Source of the DNA: Sphingobacterium cellulitidis
GTDB lineage: Bacteria; Bacteroidota; Bacteroidia; Sphingobacteriales; Sphingobacteriaceae
Assembly (NCBI GenBank): GCA_002245855.1
Contig: NOUX01000001.1
Location: forward strand, 186,001-250,000
Direction of reading: 5' to 3'
DNA length: 64,000 nucleotides
Shown here: one piece after another, positions 1 through 8,894 of the stretch
Position numbering within the stretch: position 1 is the first letter of the stretch
Layout of the letters: each line of letters opens with the position of its first letter
Position numbers and translations under genes: made by a program
Notes under the pieces: model-generated
Seen by the model: only the letters and a program-made list of their open reading frames with translations
Told to the model about the DNA's origin: nothing
Databases searched by the model: none

Positions 1-279
1 TTGCATTATAGCCACCCCAACAAAAGCTTTCGTCATTGAATTAATAGAAAAAGTAGTTTTTGTGTTAGTAGGAATCTGGTGTTCAATATTTGCAACACCA
101 TAATTAGCCACTTTATCTAATTTCCCATCTTTAATAATTGCTAATTGAAGGCCAGGTATTTGAAGTTGACCCATCTTCCTTTTGATAAAAACATCAATGC
201 TATCAACTGTATCTTGTGCAAATGCCTGTTGAGAAAACAATATTATTATTTGCAAAATAATCAAGTTTAATTTCTTCAT
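1..279 (-). CDS. Beta-lactamase-family serine hydrolase, N-terminal part
   Basis: The ATG at 279 opens a frame that runs off the left edge of the window without a stop (93 codons seen). It begins with a signal peptide (MKKLNLIILQ... ending near QAFAQD), so the product is exported. It then has the typical start of the class C beta-lactamase/penicillin-binding-protein-like family (PGLQLAIIKDGKL) and the SxxK nucleophile motif, seen as SMTK near residue 84. The family hydrolyses amide or ester bonds in the periplasm; the substrate cannot be told from this part. A second, distinct member lies at 49550. This is a window truncation, not a biological one. Confidence 0.85.
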   Translation of the reverse strand, partial: MKKLNLIILQIIILFSQQAFAQDTVDSIDVFIKRKMGQLQIPGLQLAIIKDGKLDKVANYGVANIEHQIPTNTKTTFSINSMTKAFVGVAIMQ

Positions 280-584
280 TTTGTTATTCAATATGACATT
301 AACACTTCTTGTTATATTAAAAAACTTAAAAAAACTCTTTAAAAAACTATCGTTTAACGAAGCTAATTTACAAAATCCATCCTTTATATAAACCCTTTAA
401 TTGATGAGATAGCATTGATAACTATCTGTTAACTACGAGTTTTTTTCAAATGTTAGTTGAGTTGCCAAAAAGTAAGCAATAGCAATACAGAGGAAAAGGG
501 ACAAAAAGTATCTTATTGAATATTGCAAAAGAGTCATTTTTAGCGAATGCCTTGAACTTCCAATCACAAGACCAAAAATTGGTA

Positions 585-920
585 AAAATCCCCGGTTCGA
601 ATCTGCCACACCCGGACACAAAAAAAGCCCGACGAAAATCGAGCTTTTATGTGCGGTTGTGTCTAAATTCTAAATACACTATACTAAATACTAGAGTGGG
701 TGGCAGGATTTGCTGCGCCCCGCCAGGCCCAAACTCTTACCCTGAAGCTCCTACGGATCGAACCCCGGTTCGAATCTACCACACCCGGACACATAAAAGC
801 CCGACGAAAGTCGAGCTTTTATGTGCGGTTTTGTCTAAATTCTAAATACTCTATACTAAATACTACAATGGGTAGCAGGATTGCTTCAGCCCCGCAAGCC
901 CCAAACTCTTACCCTGAGCC
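585..920. repeat. Two tandem copies (period 173 bp) of a tRNA-tail plus hairpin unit
   Basis: Copy 1 starts near 591 and copy 2 near 764. Each holds a T-arm-like core (CCCGGTTCGAATCT), a CACACCCGGACAC tail, a hairpin with AAAAGC/GCTTTT arms and a CGAC-GAAA-GTCG inner stem, a short run of CTAAATA heptamers, and a segment like the minus-strand tRNA-Pro tail (GGGTGGCAGGATT). Neither copy contains a whole tRNA, and the T-stems do not pair fully. I read this as tRNA 3' ends with their terminators, duplicated and decaying. No protein-coding gene is supported between 280 and 1062; short frames here carry the repeats and look spurious. Confidence 0.7.
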
Positions 921-942
921 ATCCTGTGTGGGGGTGGCCATA

Positions 943-1060
943 AAAAATCGAAGCTTCACCGTAGGTGATCTTTTTTCATTCAGGGACTTGAGCACAAATA
1001 AATTTGGCTCTGCCCCTGAATGAAAAAAGCCTCCCGCTATGCGGAAGGCTTCGATTTTTC
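943..1060. repeat. Large imperfect inverted repeat around the tRNA-Pro terminator
   Basis: The left arm (AAAAATCGAAGC ... TTTTTTCATTCAGGG) is mirrored on the right by CCCTGAATGAAAAAA ... GCTTCGATTTTT, with about 28 bases between the inner arms. The right half contains the tRNA-Pro terminator. This looks like an inverted duplication of a terminator region. Confidence 0.6.
1023..1052 (-). terminator. Rho-independent terminator of tRNA-Pro
   Basis: On the minus strand GAAGCCTTCCGC-ATA-GCGGGAGGC folds into a GC-rich stem followed by TTTTTT, just downstream of the tRNA. Confidence 0.75.
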
Positions 1061-1062
1061 AG

Positions 1063-1137
1063 TCGGGGTGGCAGGATTCGAACCTACGACCTCCACATCC
1101 CAAATGTGGCGCGATACCGGGCTACGCTACACCCCGA
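1063..1137 (-). tRNA. tRNA-Pro (anticodon TGG)
   Basis: On the minus strand the segment forms a full cloverleaf. The acceptor stem TCGGGGT pairs with ACCCCGA over 7 bp. The anticodon stem is CCACA/TGTGG around loop TTTGGGA, giving anticodon TGG. The T-loop is GGTTCGAATCC. The length is 75 bases and CCA is not encoded. A promoter and a terminator flank it, so it appears to be transcribed alone. Confidence 0.95.
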
Positions 1138-1165
1138 AAAGGTATCACCTTTGTTTTGTGTGGCA

Positions 1166-1195
1166 CAAATATAAGGGGATATTTTTTAAATCCAA
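1166..1195 (-). promoter_or_regulatory. Bacteroidota-type promoter of tRNA-Pro
   Basis: On the minus strand TTG (1195-1193), a 19-bp spacer and TATATTTG (1173-1166) match the -33/-7 consensus. It lies about 29 bases before the tRNA. Confidence 0.65.
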
Positions 1196-1661
1196 TAGTT
1201 AAATTTCATTTTATATGTAAACATCTGATAATTTGAATAATATTTTTATTTCAACCCTAAAAAGAGCTCTCAAAATTCAGTAAATTGGATTAGTGAAATG
1301 AGTTCCAATGGCTATTTGTAGGAGCAATTAAAGAATATACTTATATAAGTAGAATAGAAATTTTGAGAATGCGAACTTATTCCTTCTGGTTATTTAAGAA
1401 AGAGGAAAGAGTCTAAAAATTTAGGGCAAAAAGATAACAAACTCATTTTATGTAGTTTAATTTGGGCTAAGGAAGAAATAACAAAAATATTCAGAGATAT
1501 TGTGAAATAGGTATGGGAATCTTTTATATTTTATTTACTTTTGCAGGCATTCTATGGAAAGTAGAATATTTTTAAAAAAGAATTTTCAAATATCAAAATA
1601 AAGCTGTAATATTGCATTCCGATTTTTACAGGTTAAATATCGTTATTAATTACTCAGAATC
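1196..1661. other. AT-rich intergenic stretch without a recognisable gene
   Basis: I see no convincing coding frame or RNA. The only signal is TACTTTTG at 1536-1543, which fits the -7 consensus TAnnTTTG and could start rplS transcription with a leader of about 110 bases; no clear -33 TTG accompanies it. Confidence 0.4.
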
Positions 1662-2006
1662 ATGGATTTAGTAAAATTTGTAGAAGAACAAGCGGTAGTA
1701 AAAAATGAAAATCCCGCTTTCAAAGCCGGAGATACCATCAGCGTTCATTATAAAATTCGCGAAGGAAATAAAGAGCGTGTACAGGTGTACCAAGGTGTGG
1801 TAATTCAATTAAACAGCGAAGGAGCTAATGCTACTTTTACCGTTCGTAAAATTTCTAACGGTATTGGCGTAGAGCGTATTTTCCCTGTAAATTCTCCAAA
1901 CATTGAGAAAATCGAAGTTAACAGCATTGGTAAAGTACGTCGCGCGAAATTATTTTATTTACGTGGTCTTACCGGAAAAGCTGCTCGTATCAAATCAAAA
2001 AGATAA
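1662..2006 (+). CDS. rplS: 50S ribosomal protein L19
   Basis: The 114-residue product matches L19 throughout: [21 protein letters not shown], the F-x-VRKIS-x-GIGVER core and the basic C-terminus [12 protein letters not shown]19 sits at the 30S-50S interface of the large subunit. Length is normal for the family. The gene stands alone between an AT-rich leader and a strong terminator. Confidence 0.97.
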   Translation: MDLVKFVEEQAVVKNENPAFKAGDTISVHYKIREGNKERVQVYQGVVIQLNSEGANATFTVRKISNGIGVERIFPVNSPNIEKIEVNSIGKVRRAKLFYLRGLTGKAARIKSKR

Positions 2007-2031
2007 TCGAGAGACTTTAAGAATTATATTT

Positions 2032-2064
2032 AAGGGCTTTGCAATGCGCGAAGCCCTTATTTAT
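2032..2064 (+). terminator. Terminator after rplS
   Basis: AAGGGCTT and AAGCCCTT form a stem around a short loop, followed by an AT-rich tail. It lies between convergent genes and may serve both. Confidence 0.75.
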
Positions 2065-2080
2065 TGATTCTTTCTTCCAA

Positions 2081-3070
2081 TTAATTTTGGATTACGACGG
2101 GTTTAGTTCCCATTATCTCGTCTATTTTTTCCTTTACTTCCGCCGTTATCAAAGGCAAAACCTCTAATGCTTTCAGGTTTTCTGTGAGTTGACTTTCTTT
2201 GGTCGCTCCAAGGATTGCTGTTGTTACATTCGGATTGCTAATACACCAGGCTATACATAATGTTGGCAAGGATACGCCTAACTCATTAGCGAAATCTCCT
2301 AATGCTTTAACCCGGTTCAATTTATCATTGACAACCGCCTTATCCCTTAACCATTCATAGCCTTCCAATGACATTCTCGATCCTTCAGGAATACCATCGT
2401 TATATTTACCTGTCAATAATCCCGATGCCAAAGGACTCCAAATGGTAGTTCCCATTCCGATGTTTTTAAAGATAGGAGCATAATCCACTTCGATTTTTCT
2501 TCTATTGAATAAATTATATTCAGGTTGCTCGACAGAAGGTCCTTCCAATCCCATTTCTTTAGCATGCATATGTGCTTCCACGATTTCAGCAGCGGACCAT
2601 TCCGAGGTTCCCCAATAAAAGATCTTACCTTGTTGGATCAAGGTATTCATCGTGCGCACCACCTCTTCAATTGGAACATTAGGATCAGGACGATGGCAGT
2701 AGTATAAATCCAAATACTCAACTTGCAATCTTTCCAATGCTTCATGACAAGCTTCCATCAAATGCTTTCTACTCAAGCCATGCTGGTTTGGTTTTTTATC
2801 CACACCTTTCCATCCGAAGAAGGCTTTACTGGATAATACATAGGAGGATCTATCCCAATTCAATTTTCTTAATACCCTGCCCATCATTTCTTCAGACAAG
2901 CCTGCAGAATACACTTCGGCATTATCAAAAAAGTTCACTCCGGCCTCATAAGCTTGAGCCATTAGCCTTTCATTGGTATTATCATCTGTTTGTCGAGCAA
3001 AAGTAACCCAGGAGCCAAATGACAATGCACTTAGCTGGAGGCCAGTTTTACCCATTCTTCTATATTCCAT
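2081..3070 (-). CDS. Aldo/keto reductase, Kv-beta-like family
   Basis: An NADPH-dependent carbonyl reductase of the (alpha/beta)8 aldo/keto reductase superfamily, probably cytosolic. The catalytic tetrad is visible: Asp49 and Tyr54 in FFDNAEVYS, Lys82 in SSKAF, and His126 in YYCHRPD. The C-terminal GATKESQLTENLKAL segment fits the cofactor-binding region. The sequence resembles the AKR6 (Kv channel beta subunit/YghZ) branch. A TTG nine bases upstream could extend it by three residues, but the ATG at 3070 is preferred. It is monocistronic and convergent with rplS. The physiological substrate is unknown. Confidence 0.9.
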   Translation of the reverse strand: MEYRRMGKTGLQLSALSFGSWVTFARQTDDNTNERLMAQAYEAGVNFFDNAEVYSAGLSEEMMGRVLRKLNWDRSSYVLSSKAFFGWKGVDKKPNQHGLSRKHLMEACHEALERLQVEYLDLYYCHRPDPNVPIEEVVRTMNTLIQQGKIFYWGTSEWSAAEIVEAHMHAKEMGLEGPSVEQPEYNLFNRRKIEVDYAPIFKNIGMGTTIWSPLASGLLTGKYNDGIPEGSRMSLEGYEWLRDKAVVNDKLNRVKALGDFANELGVSLPTLCIAWCISNPNVTTAILGATKESQLTENLKALEVLPLITAEVKEKIDEIMGTKPVVIQN

Positions 3071-3206
3071 AAAATTCAATTTTAAGATAAAGTTAGCAGA
3101 AATCTACTGCTGGAGATATCTGATTTAAGTAAAAAAATGGATAAAAAAAGGTTCAAGTGATTGACAATGGTTTTGTTAGGCGGGTAAAAGCGTTGGATAG
3201 TTTTTT

Positions 3207-3240
3207 TTTGGCCCATATTTAATAAAATTTCGTACCTTTG
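3207..3240 (+). promoter_or_regulatory. Promoter of pyrG
   Basis: TTTG at 3207-3210, a 22-bp spacer and TACCTTTG at 3233-3240 match the Bacteroidota -33/-7 consensus, about 70 bases before the start codon. Confidence 0.65.
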
Positions 3241-3309
3241 TATCCCGTACATAGAGCAGATGAACGATGCTTTTTATCTAGGCATCTAAGTTAGAAATCC
3301 ATTATTGTT

Positions 3310-4920
3310 ATGACTAAATATATCTTTGTTACGGGCGGCGTAACTTCGTCGTTAGGGAAAGGAATTATTGCAGCTTCCCTTGCCAAGCTTCTCCAAGCAC
3401 GTGGTTTAAAAGTAACCATCCAGAAATTTGACCCGTACATCAATATTGATCCAGGAACGTTGAACCCTTATGAACATGGCGAATGTTATGTTACAGAAGA
3501 TGGTGCAGAAACCGATCTTGACTTAGGTCACTATGAGCGTTTCTTAAATGTTCCGACCTCACAGGCGAATAATGTGACTACCGGTCGTATTTATAGCCAT
3601 GTGATCGAGCAAGAGCGCGCGGGTGCCTATTTAGGTAAAACCGTTCAGGTAGTTCCACATATTACCGATGAGATCAAACGTCGCATGTTATTATTGGGAC
3701 AGTCTGGAGAATATGATATCGTCATCACTGAATTAGGAGGTACCGTTGGTGATATTGAATCCTTACCATTTATTGAGGCAGTACGCCAGTTACGCTGGGA
3801 GTTGGGCAATAACGACTCTTTAGTAATCCACTTAACTTTAGTTCCTTACCTAGCAGCTGCTGGTGAGTTAAAAACTAAGCCTACACAACATTCTGTAAAG
3901 ACTTTATTGGAATATGGTGTTCAACCAGACATTTTAGTTTGTAGAACAGAACATAAATTAAACAATGATATCCGCAAGAAACTTGCATTGTTTTGCAATG
4001 TGAATATCAATGCCGTAGTGGAATCTATTGATGCACCTACGATTTATGATGTACCATTGAATATGTTGAAAGAGCAATTAGACAAGACTGTCTTGGCTAA
4101 ATTGAAACTTTCTACGAAGAATGAGCCGGATTTAGAAAACTGGAAATCATTCTTAGGCCGATTAAAAAACCCAACTGACGAGGTAAATATTGGTTTGGTT
4201 GGTAAATACGTTGAATTACCAGATGCCTACAAATCCATAGCGGAGGCATTTATCCATGCAGGGGCGACCAATGAGACCCGTGTAAAGGTAAAATATATCG
4301 CTGCTGAGAGTGTTAACCAAGAGAATGTATCGGAAAAATTAAAAGGCCTAGATGGTGTTTTAGTAGCTCCGGGATTTGGAGAACGCGGATTGGAAGGCAA
4401 GCTAGAAACTATTCGTTTCGTTCGTGAGAACAAAATTCCATTCTTTGGGATTTGTTTAGGAATGCAATGTTCAGTTATTGAATTTGGTAGAAATGTCCTA
4501 GGATTAAAAGGAGCGAACAGCTTTGAAATGGACGAGCATACCCCACATCCAGTTATCAATTTGATGGAGGAGCAAAAGAACATCAAAAATATGGGTGGCA
4601 CGATGCGTTTAGGAGCTTACGATTGTGAGATCAAAAAAGGAACGAAGGCGTATGGGGTTTATGGAAAGTCAAAAATTTCGGAGAGACACCGTCATCGTTA
4701 CGAATTTAACAATGCGTATCTAAAAGATTACGAAAACGCCGGAATGATAGCCTCAGGTATCAATCCAAGCACAGGATTAGTAGAAATTGTAGAATTGAAG
4801 GACCATCCATTCTTTGTTGCTGGACAATTTCATCCAGAATTAAAGTCAACAGTGGTAAATCCTCACCCACTTTTTGTTAGCTTTGTAGCCGCTGCATTAA
4901 CGCATAAGAAATCACAGTAG
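3310..4920 (+). CDS. pyrG: CTP synthase
   Basis: Makes CTP from UTP, ATP and glutamine, the last step of pyrimidine nucleotide synthesis. The N-terminal synthetase domain opens with [13 protein letters not shown] (ATP-binding) and contains [16 protein letters not shown]. The C-terminal class I glutaminase domain has the catalytic Cys in [10 protein letters not shown] (about residue 380) and the His/Glu pair in GQFHPELKS. The 536 residues are full length. yidC follows 38 bp later on the same strand without an intervening terminator, so the two are probably co-transcribed. Confidence 0.98.
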   Translation: MTKYIFVTGGVTSSLGKGIIAASLAKLLQARGLKVTIQKFDPYINIDPGTLNPYEHGECYVTEDGAETDLDLGHYERFLNVPTSQANNVTTGRIYSHVIEQERAGAYLGKTVQVVPHITDEIKRRMLLLGQSGEYDIVITELGGTVGDIESLPFIEAVRQLRWELGNNDSLVIHLTLVPYLAAAGELKTKPTQHSVKTLLEYGVQPDILVCRTEHKLNNDIRKKLALFCNVNINAVVESIDAPTIYDVPLNMLKEQLDKTVLAKLKLSTKNEPDLENWKSFLGRLKNPTDEVNIGLVGKYVELPDAYKSIAEAFIHAGATNETRVKVKYIAAESVNQENVSEKLKGLDGVLVAPGFGERGLEGKLETIRFVRENKIPFFGICLGMQCSVIEFGRNVLGLKGANSFEMDEHTPHPVINLMEEQKNIKNMGGTMRLGAYDCEIKKGTKAYGVYGKSKISERHRHRYEFNNAYLKDYENAGMIASGINPSTGLVEIVELKDHPFFVAGQFHPELKSTVVNPHPLFVSFVAAALTHKKSQ

Positions 4921-4958
4921 AGTTTCGACCTCTACATATTTATAGTAATTAATAAACA

Positions 4959-6794
4959 ATGGATAGAAATAACATTCTAGGTTTCATCTTTATCTTCGCC
5001 ATCTTGGCAGGTTCTTTTTATTTTTTGAAGCCCTCTGATGCTGAGATTAAGAAAGAGCAACAACATCAAGATTCAATCAAAAGAGCAAAAGACGGATTAG
5101 GTCCGATTAGCGATTCATTAAAAGCCGCTATTACCGTGACTCCTGCAGTTGCTGACTCTGTTTTATTAAGTCAACCATTTGGGGCAGCCTCCGTAGGTTC
5201 AGAACAAATCGTGACTTTAGAGAACGAGCTTATCAAAGTTAATTTGACCAACAAAGGAGGTCGAGTAAAATCAGTTGAGTTAAAAGGAGAGACTAATTTC
5301 GATGGTTCAAAACTTATTTTATTTGAAGGTAATGACAATCGTTTTGGTCTTGAATTCAATATCCCAGGGAAAGCTGTAAAAACGAACGATTTATTTTTCC
5401 AAGCACAAGGAGCTAGCGTTTCTGTTGCTGGACAAGATTCCAAATCGGTAACTATGCGTCTTTCATATGCTGCAGATAAATACATTGATTACATCTATAC
5501 CTTAAAAGGGAATGATTACAATGTTCAATTCGACATTAAAACAGTAGGCATTGGAAGTTTAGTAGATGTTAATTCTAATAAAGTACTTTTAAATTGGGAA
5601 ACAACATTATTGCAGAAAGAGCGTAATGTAAAGTCCGAGCGTGAGAAATCAGCAATCTTCTATAGAGAAGATGATGGTTCGGTAGACCACTTATCAGAAT
5701 CAAGTGATGATGAGGAAAAGATTGAAAAGAAACTTTCTTGGATTGCTTTCAAACAACATTTCTTCTCGAGTATCTTGACTAGTAAGGAAGGGTTTGTGAA
5801 TGCAGATCTTAAATCTACCCTAATTACGCAAGACAGCGTTGTAAAGCATTATCGTGCTACAACGGAATTAGCTTTAAACAAACAAAACGATAGCCAACAT
5901 GGCTTCAGCTTCTTCTTTGGTCCTAACAAATATAAAACGCTTAAAGCAGAAGGAAATGGATTCGAGAAGATCATCAATATGGGCTGGGGACCAATGGGAT
6001 GGATCAATAAATTTATCACAGTTCCAATTTTTGACTTCCTAGATGGATTCAACATGAACTATGGTATTGTGATCTTGATTCTTACCTTGTTCTTAAAACT
6101 TCTGATGTTCCCATTAACTTACAAATCATACCAATCCATGGGTAAGATGCGTGTGTTAAAGCCACAATTAGATGAGATAAAAGCCAAAGTAGGTGATGAC
6201 AATCCAATGTTGTTACAACAAGAGCAAATGAAGCTTTATAAACAAGCTGGTGTTAACCCATTGGGTGGATGTTTACCATTGTTGCTTCAAATGCCATTCA
6301 CCTTAGCGTTCTTCTTCTTCTTCCCGAATTTATTTGAATTACGTGGTGAGAGCTTCCTTTGGATTAAAGATTTATCAACATACGATGCGCCGATAACCTT
6401 CGCTCCTCTTCCTTTATTAGGAGTTGATCACATTTCATTTATGTGTATCCTGATGACATTGACTACCTTGTTAACGACTTGGTATAACAACTCGACATCT
6501 GGTGCAGTAAACAACCAAATGAAATACATCGGATACATCATGCCATTAGTATTCTTCTTTGTATTGAATAGTTTCCCAGCAGGTTTGAACTACTACTACT
6601 TCTTATCGGCAGTACTTACGTTCTTAACTCAGGTTATTATCCGTCAATTTGTTAATGACGATAAAATCCTTGCAGGAATCGAAGCAAACAAAAAGAAACC
6701 TAAAGCTGAAAAGAAACAGTCTTCCTTCCAAAAGAAAATGGAAGAAATGATGAGAGCTCAACAAGCCGCTCAACAGAATAAGGATAAGAAATAA
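4959..6794 (+). CDS. yidC: Membrane protein insertase YidC
   Basis: Inserts and folds inner-membrane proteins, alone or with SecYEG. Residues 5-22 are the N-terminal membrane anchor. A long periplasmic beta-rich domain follows (about 60-350), then the insertase core with several membrane segments (about 355-570), including the YKSYQSMGKMRVLKPQL cytoplasmic hairpin and NPLGGCLPLLLQMP. The C-terminus is a basic tail rich in Lys and Gln, common in the group. The 611 residues match the usual Gram-negative length. It shares a transcription unit with pyrG and ends at a strong terminator. Confidence 0.97.
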   Translation: MDRNNILGFIFIFAILAGSFYFLKPSDAEIKKEQQHQDSIKRAKDGLGPISDSLKAAITVTPAVADSVLLSQPFGAASVGSEQIVTLENELIKVNLTNKGGRVKSVELKGETNFDGSKLILFEGNDNRFGLEFNIPGKAVKTNDLFFQAQGASVSVAGQDSKSVTMRLSYAADKYIDYIYTLKGNDYNVQFDIKTVGIGSLVDVNSNKVLLNWETTLLQKERNVKSEREKSAIFYREDDGSVDHLSESSDDEEKIEKKLSWIAFKQHFFSSILTSKEGFVNADLKSTLITQDSVVKHYRATTELALNKQNDSQHGFSFFFGPNKYKTLKAEGNGFEKIINMGWGPMGWINKFITVPIFDFLDGFNMNYGIVILILTLFLKLLMFPLTYKSYQSMGKMRVLKPQLDEIKAKVGDDNPMLLQQEQMKLYKQAGVNPLGGCLPLLLQMPFTLAFFFFFPNLFELRGESFLWIKDLSTYDAPITFAPLPLLGVDHISFMCILMTLTTLLTTWYNNSTSGAVNNQMKYIGYIMPLVFFFVLNSFPAGLNYYYFLSAVLTFLTQVIIRQFVNDDKILAGIEANKKKPKAEKKQSSFQKKMEEMMRAQQAAQQNKDKK

Positions 6795-6800
6795 AACAAA

Positions 6801-6835
6801 AACTCCTCGGCCAAATGACCGAGGAGTTTTTTTTT
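6801..6835 (+). terminator. Terminator after yidC
   Basis: AACTCCTCGG-(CCAAATGA)-CCGAGGAGTT, followed by nine T residues. Confidence 0.9.
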
Positions 6836-6837
6836 AT

Positions 6838-7010
6838 TTCAGATTTGAGATGTTAGATTTGAGATTTGAGATAGTGGAAAGAATGAGATTATCTCAAATT
6901 TCAATACTAATCCGATTACTATCTCAATACTCACTTCTCATATCCCAATTCTAATTATTCAATACTAATCAATTTTCTATCTCAATACTCACATCTCATA
7001 TCCCACATCT
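6838..7010. repeat. Heptamer array, locus A
   Basis: Left part: runs of GAGATTT/GAGATGT/TAGATTT heptamers. Right part: complementary-strand heptamers (ATCTCAA, TACTCAC, ATCTCAT, ATCCCAC). The two parts could pair into a long hairpin. It lies directly after the yidC terminator and ends at the stop of the convergent acyl-CoA dehydrogenase gene. Confidence 0.8.
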
Positions 7011-7013
7011 ACC

Positions 7014-8363
7014 TTACACAAACGCGCTGAAGCCTGTGATGCTTCTACCGACGATTAGGGAATTGATTTCTTTGGTACCTTCGTAGGAATAGATAGCTTC
7101 GGCATCGGCAAGGAAGCGAGCTACATTGTATTCCAGGAGGATACCGTTCCCACCCATTACCTCACGGGCTTTGGAGACAATGTCTCGCATTCTTAATGTA
7201 CAGAATACCTTTGCCAGGGAAGCGTGTTCATCTTTTAATTTCTCGTCATCCTGTAATTCAGATAAGCGGAATACCAATGTTTGCATCGCAGTAAGGTTTG
7301 AGAGCATTTCGACCAAATGATTTTGAATCAATTGGAATGAGGCGATTGGTTTACCAAATTGCTCTCTTTTGATAGTATAGTCCAAAGCATTTTCATAAGC
7401 TCCTCTAGCACATCCTACGGCCATCCAGGCCACTCCTGCCCTTGTCATCTGCAATACCTTAGCTGTATCCTTGAAGGAATTGGCATTTGGCAGGCGATCA
7501 GATTCTGGCACCACGCAGTCTGTTAAAGTAATTAGTCCATTTTGAACAATCCGAAGGGCCATTTTATCTTTTATCTTCTCTACTGCAAATCCCGGATTTT
7601 CCTTGCGGACGATGAATCCTTTCACCTGCTGGTCATCAAGATCCCTTGCCCAGATAATGGTAATATCAGAGAATGTGGAGTTTCCAATCCATTTTTTCTG
7701 ACCATTCAGCACCCAATTATCGCCATCGCGTTTACAAGTAGTGGTTAATCCACCTGCTGTTGCCGAACCAACCAGAGGTTCTGTCAGTCCAAATGCTCCA
7801 ATTTTATTCAGTTGTTGCATTGCTGGCAACCACTCATTTTTCTGTTCATCGGATCCACACATATAGATGGACCCCATTGCCAATCCACTTTGTACACCTA
7901 GGAAGGTTGCGATTGAAGGGTCGACACGGCCAAATTCAGCAGCGATAATTCCATCCATTAGGGATGTACCGCCTGCACAGCCATAACCATCATATACATA
8001 ACCACAGACATTCAGTTCTCTTAATTTGGGGATAATTTCAAATGGAAACTCATCATGTAGCCAATATTTATTGACAATAGGTTTAATTTCAGTTTCCAGG
8101 AAAGATCTAACTTTCATTTGTAAGGCTCTATCTTCGTCGGAAAGTTTTGCGGAGATATCGTAAAAATCAGCGTTAATGGGCGGAGGATCTTTTTTCTTTT
8201 TACTTCCGGTCAACATTTTCATGGCCATTTTAAGCTGATTTTCGTCCATTTTAGAAACAGCACCTAAAACTTCCGCCAAATCCACCTTCTTTGAAATCTT
8301 GTCTAATTGCTCCAAATCGACTGATTTCATGAGCTTTAGGATATTCTGTAGTCTTTCTAGCAT
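7014..8363 (-). CDS. Acyl-CoA dehydrogenase, glutaryl-CoA dehydrogenase/ACX4-like
   Basis: A flavin-dependent enzyme that desaturates acyl-CoA in fatty-acid or amino-acid breakdown. About 55 lysine-rich, predicted helical residues precede the catalytic fold and are an unusual extension. FAD/substrate motifs include FGLTEPLVGS and WVLNGQKKWIGN, and REQFGKPIASFQ lies in the C-terminal helical domain. The ending SYEGTKEINSLIVGRSITG supplies the catalytic Glu and resembles glutaryl-CoA dehydrogenases and plant ACX4 more than short-chain enzymes. Substrate specificity cannot be read with certainty. It is monocistronic on the minus strand. Confidence 0.9.
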   Translation of the reverse strand: MLERLQNILKLMKSVDLEQLDKISKKVDLAEVLGAVSKMDENQLKMAMKMLTGSKKKKDPPPINADFYDISAKLSDEDRALQMKVRSFLETEIKPIVNKYWLHDEFPFEIIPKLRELNVCGYVYDGYGCAGGTSLMDGIIAAEFGRVDPSIATFLGVQSGLAMGSIYMCGSDEQKNEWLPAMQQLNKIGAFGLTEPLVGSATAGGLTTTCKRDGDNWVLNGQKKWIGNSTFSDITIIWARDLDDQQVKGFIVRKENPGFAVEKIKDKMALRIVQNGLITLTDCVVPESDRLPNANSFKDTAKVLQMTRAGVAWMAVGCARGAYENALDYTIKREQFGKPIASFQLIQNHLVEMLSNLTAMQTLVFRLSELQDDEKLKDEHASLAKVFCTLRMRDIVSKAREVMGGNGILLEYNVARFLADAEAIYSYEGTKEINSLIVGRSITGFSAFV

Positions 8364-8414
8364 AACATTCTTTTAAAAAATTAACAGAAATATAACAATT
8401 TTTGTTTTTTGTTG

Positions 8415-8444
8415 TTGCAAATCAGCAAAACAGTAGTATATTTG
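8415..8444 (+). promoter_or_regulatory. Promoter of the small lipoprotein gene
   Basis: TTG (8415-8417), a 19-bp spacer and TATATTTG (8437-8444) match the consensus closely. The start codon is 155 bases further on, so the mRNA would have a long 5' leader. Confidence 0.65.
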
Positions 8445-8599
8445 CGCTGCCTTAAGGAAAATATTTAAAATCAAACGACTGAAAATCAAAAGGTTCAATA
8501 AAAATTTTAAAAAAACTTTATTTCTTGGGTTACCTTTTTAGGTATTGGGTATTAAGAATTAAATAAACAAATTTGTTTCAACTAAATAGAAAATTAAAA

Positions 8600-8818
8600 A
8601 TGAAAAATTTATTCAAATTCGGATTCTTAGGTTTAGCATTAACTATCGCTGTTGCTTCTTGTAACAACGCAGAAACTAAAACTGAAGCTACTGCTGACTC
8701 TTTGTCAAACGTTGTAGATTCAACAACTGAAAACGTTGCTGATTCATTAGAAAACGTTGCTGATTCAGTACGTGCTACTGGTGATTCAATCGCTGATTCT
8801 TTGAAAAACGTTCAATAA
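8600..8818 (+). CDS. Small helical lipoprotein with ADSL-NV repeats
   Basis: A 72-residue protein: signal peptide with lipobox AVASC (lipidated Cys near residue 21), then a polar region built from repeats of (A)DS(L/I/V)xNV: DSLSNVVDST, ENVADSLENV, ADSVRATGD, SIADSLKNV. The periodicity suggests one long amphipathic helix, as in abundant outer-membrane lipoproteins such as Lpp, but there is no sequence link to Lpp. The ATG at 8600 is chosen because the lipoprotein signal starts there (MKNLFKFGF). A strong promoter, a long leader and its own terminator suggest high monocistronic expression. Function unknown. Confidence 0.85.
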   Translation: MKNLFKFGFLGLALTIAVASCNNAETKTEATADSLSNVVDSTTENVADSLENVADSVRATGDSIADSLKNVQ

Positions 8819-8845
8819 TCCGAACAAAATTTTTAAAAATACATC

Positions 8846-8875
8846 AAGAGCTCGTTTTAGAAACGAGCTTTTGTT
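8846..8875 (+). terminator. Terminator after the small lipoprotein gene
   Basis: AAGAGCTCGTTT-TAG-AAACGAGCTTTT followed by a T-rich tail. Confidence 0.85.
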
Positions 8876-8894
8876 GTTTCTGGGGTAGATTGGT

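Noticed and set aside
433..621. Small membrane protein frame on the minus strand
   Set aside because: Most of the frame overlaps the tRNA-tail repeat and has no promoter or neighbour support. A 34-residue hydrophobic stretch alone is not enough.
1020..1236. Two plus-strand frames across tRNA-Pro
   Set aside because: They are translations of the tRNA and its terminator.
7126..7948. Plus-strand frames over the acyl-CoA dehydrogenase gene
   Set aside because: Shadows of the conserved minus-strand gene, without family motifs or start signals.
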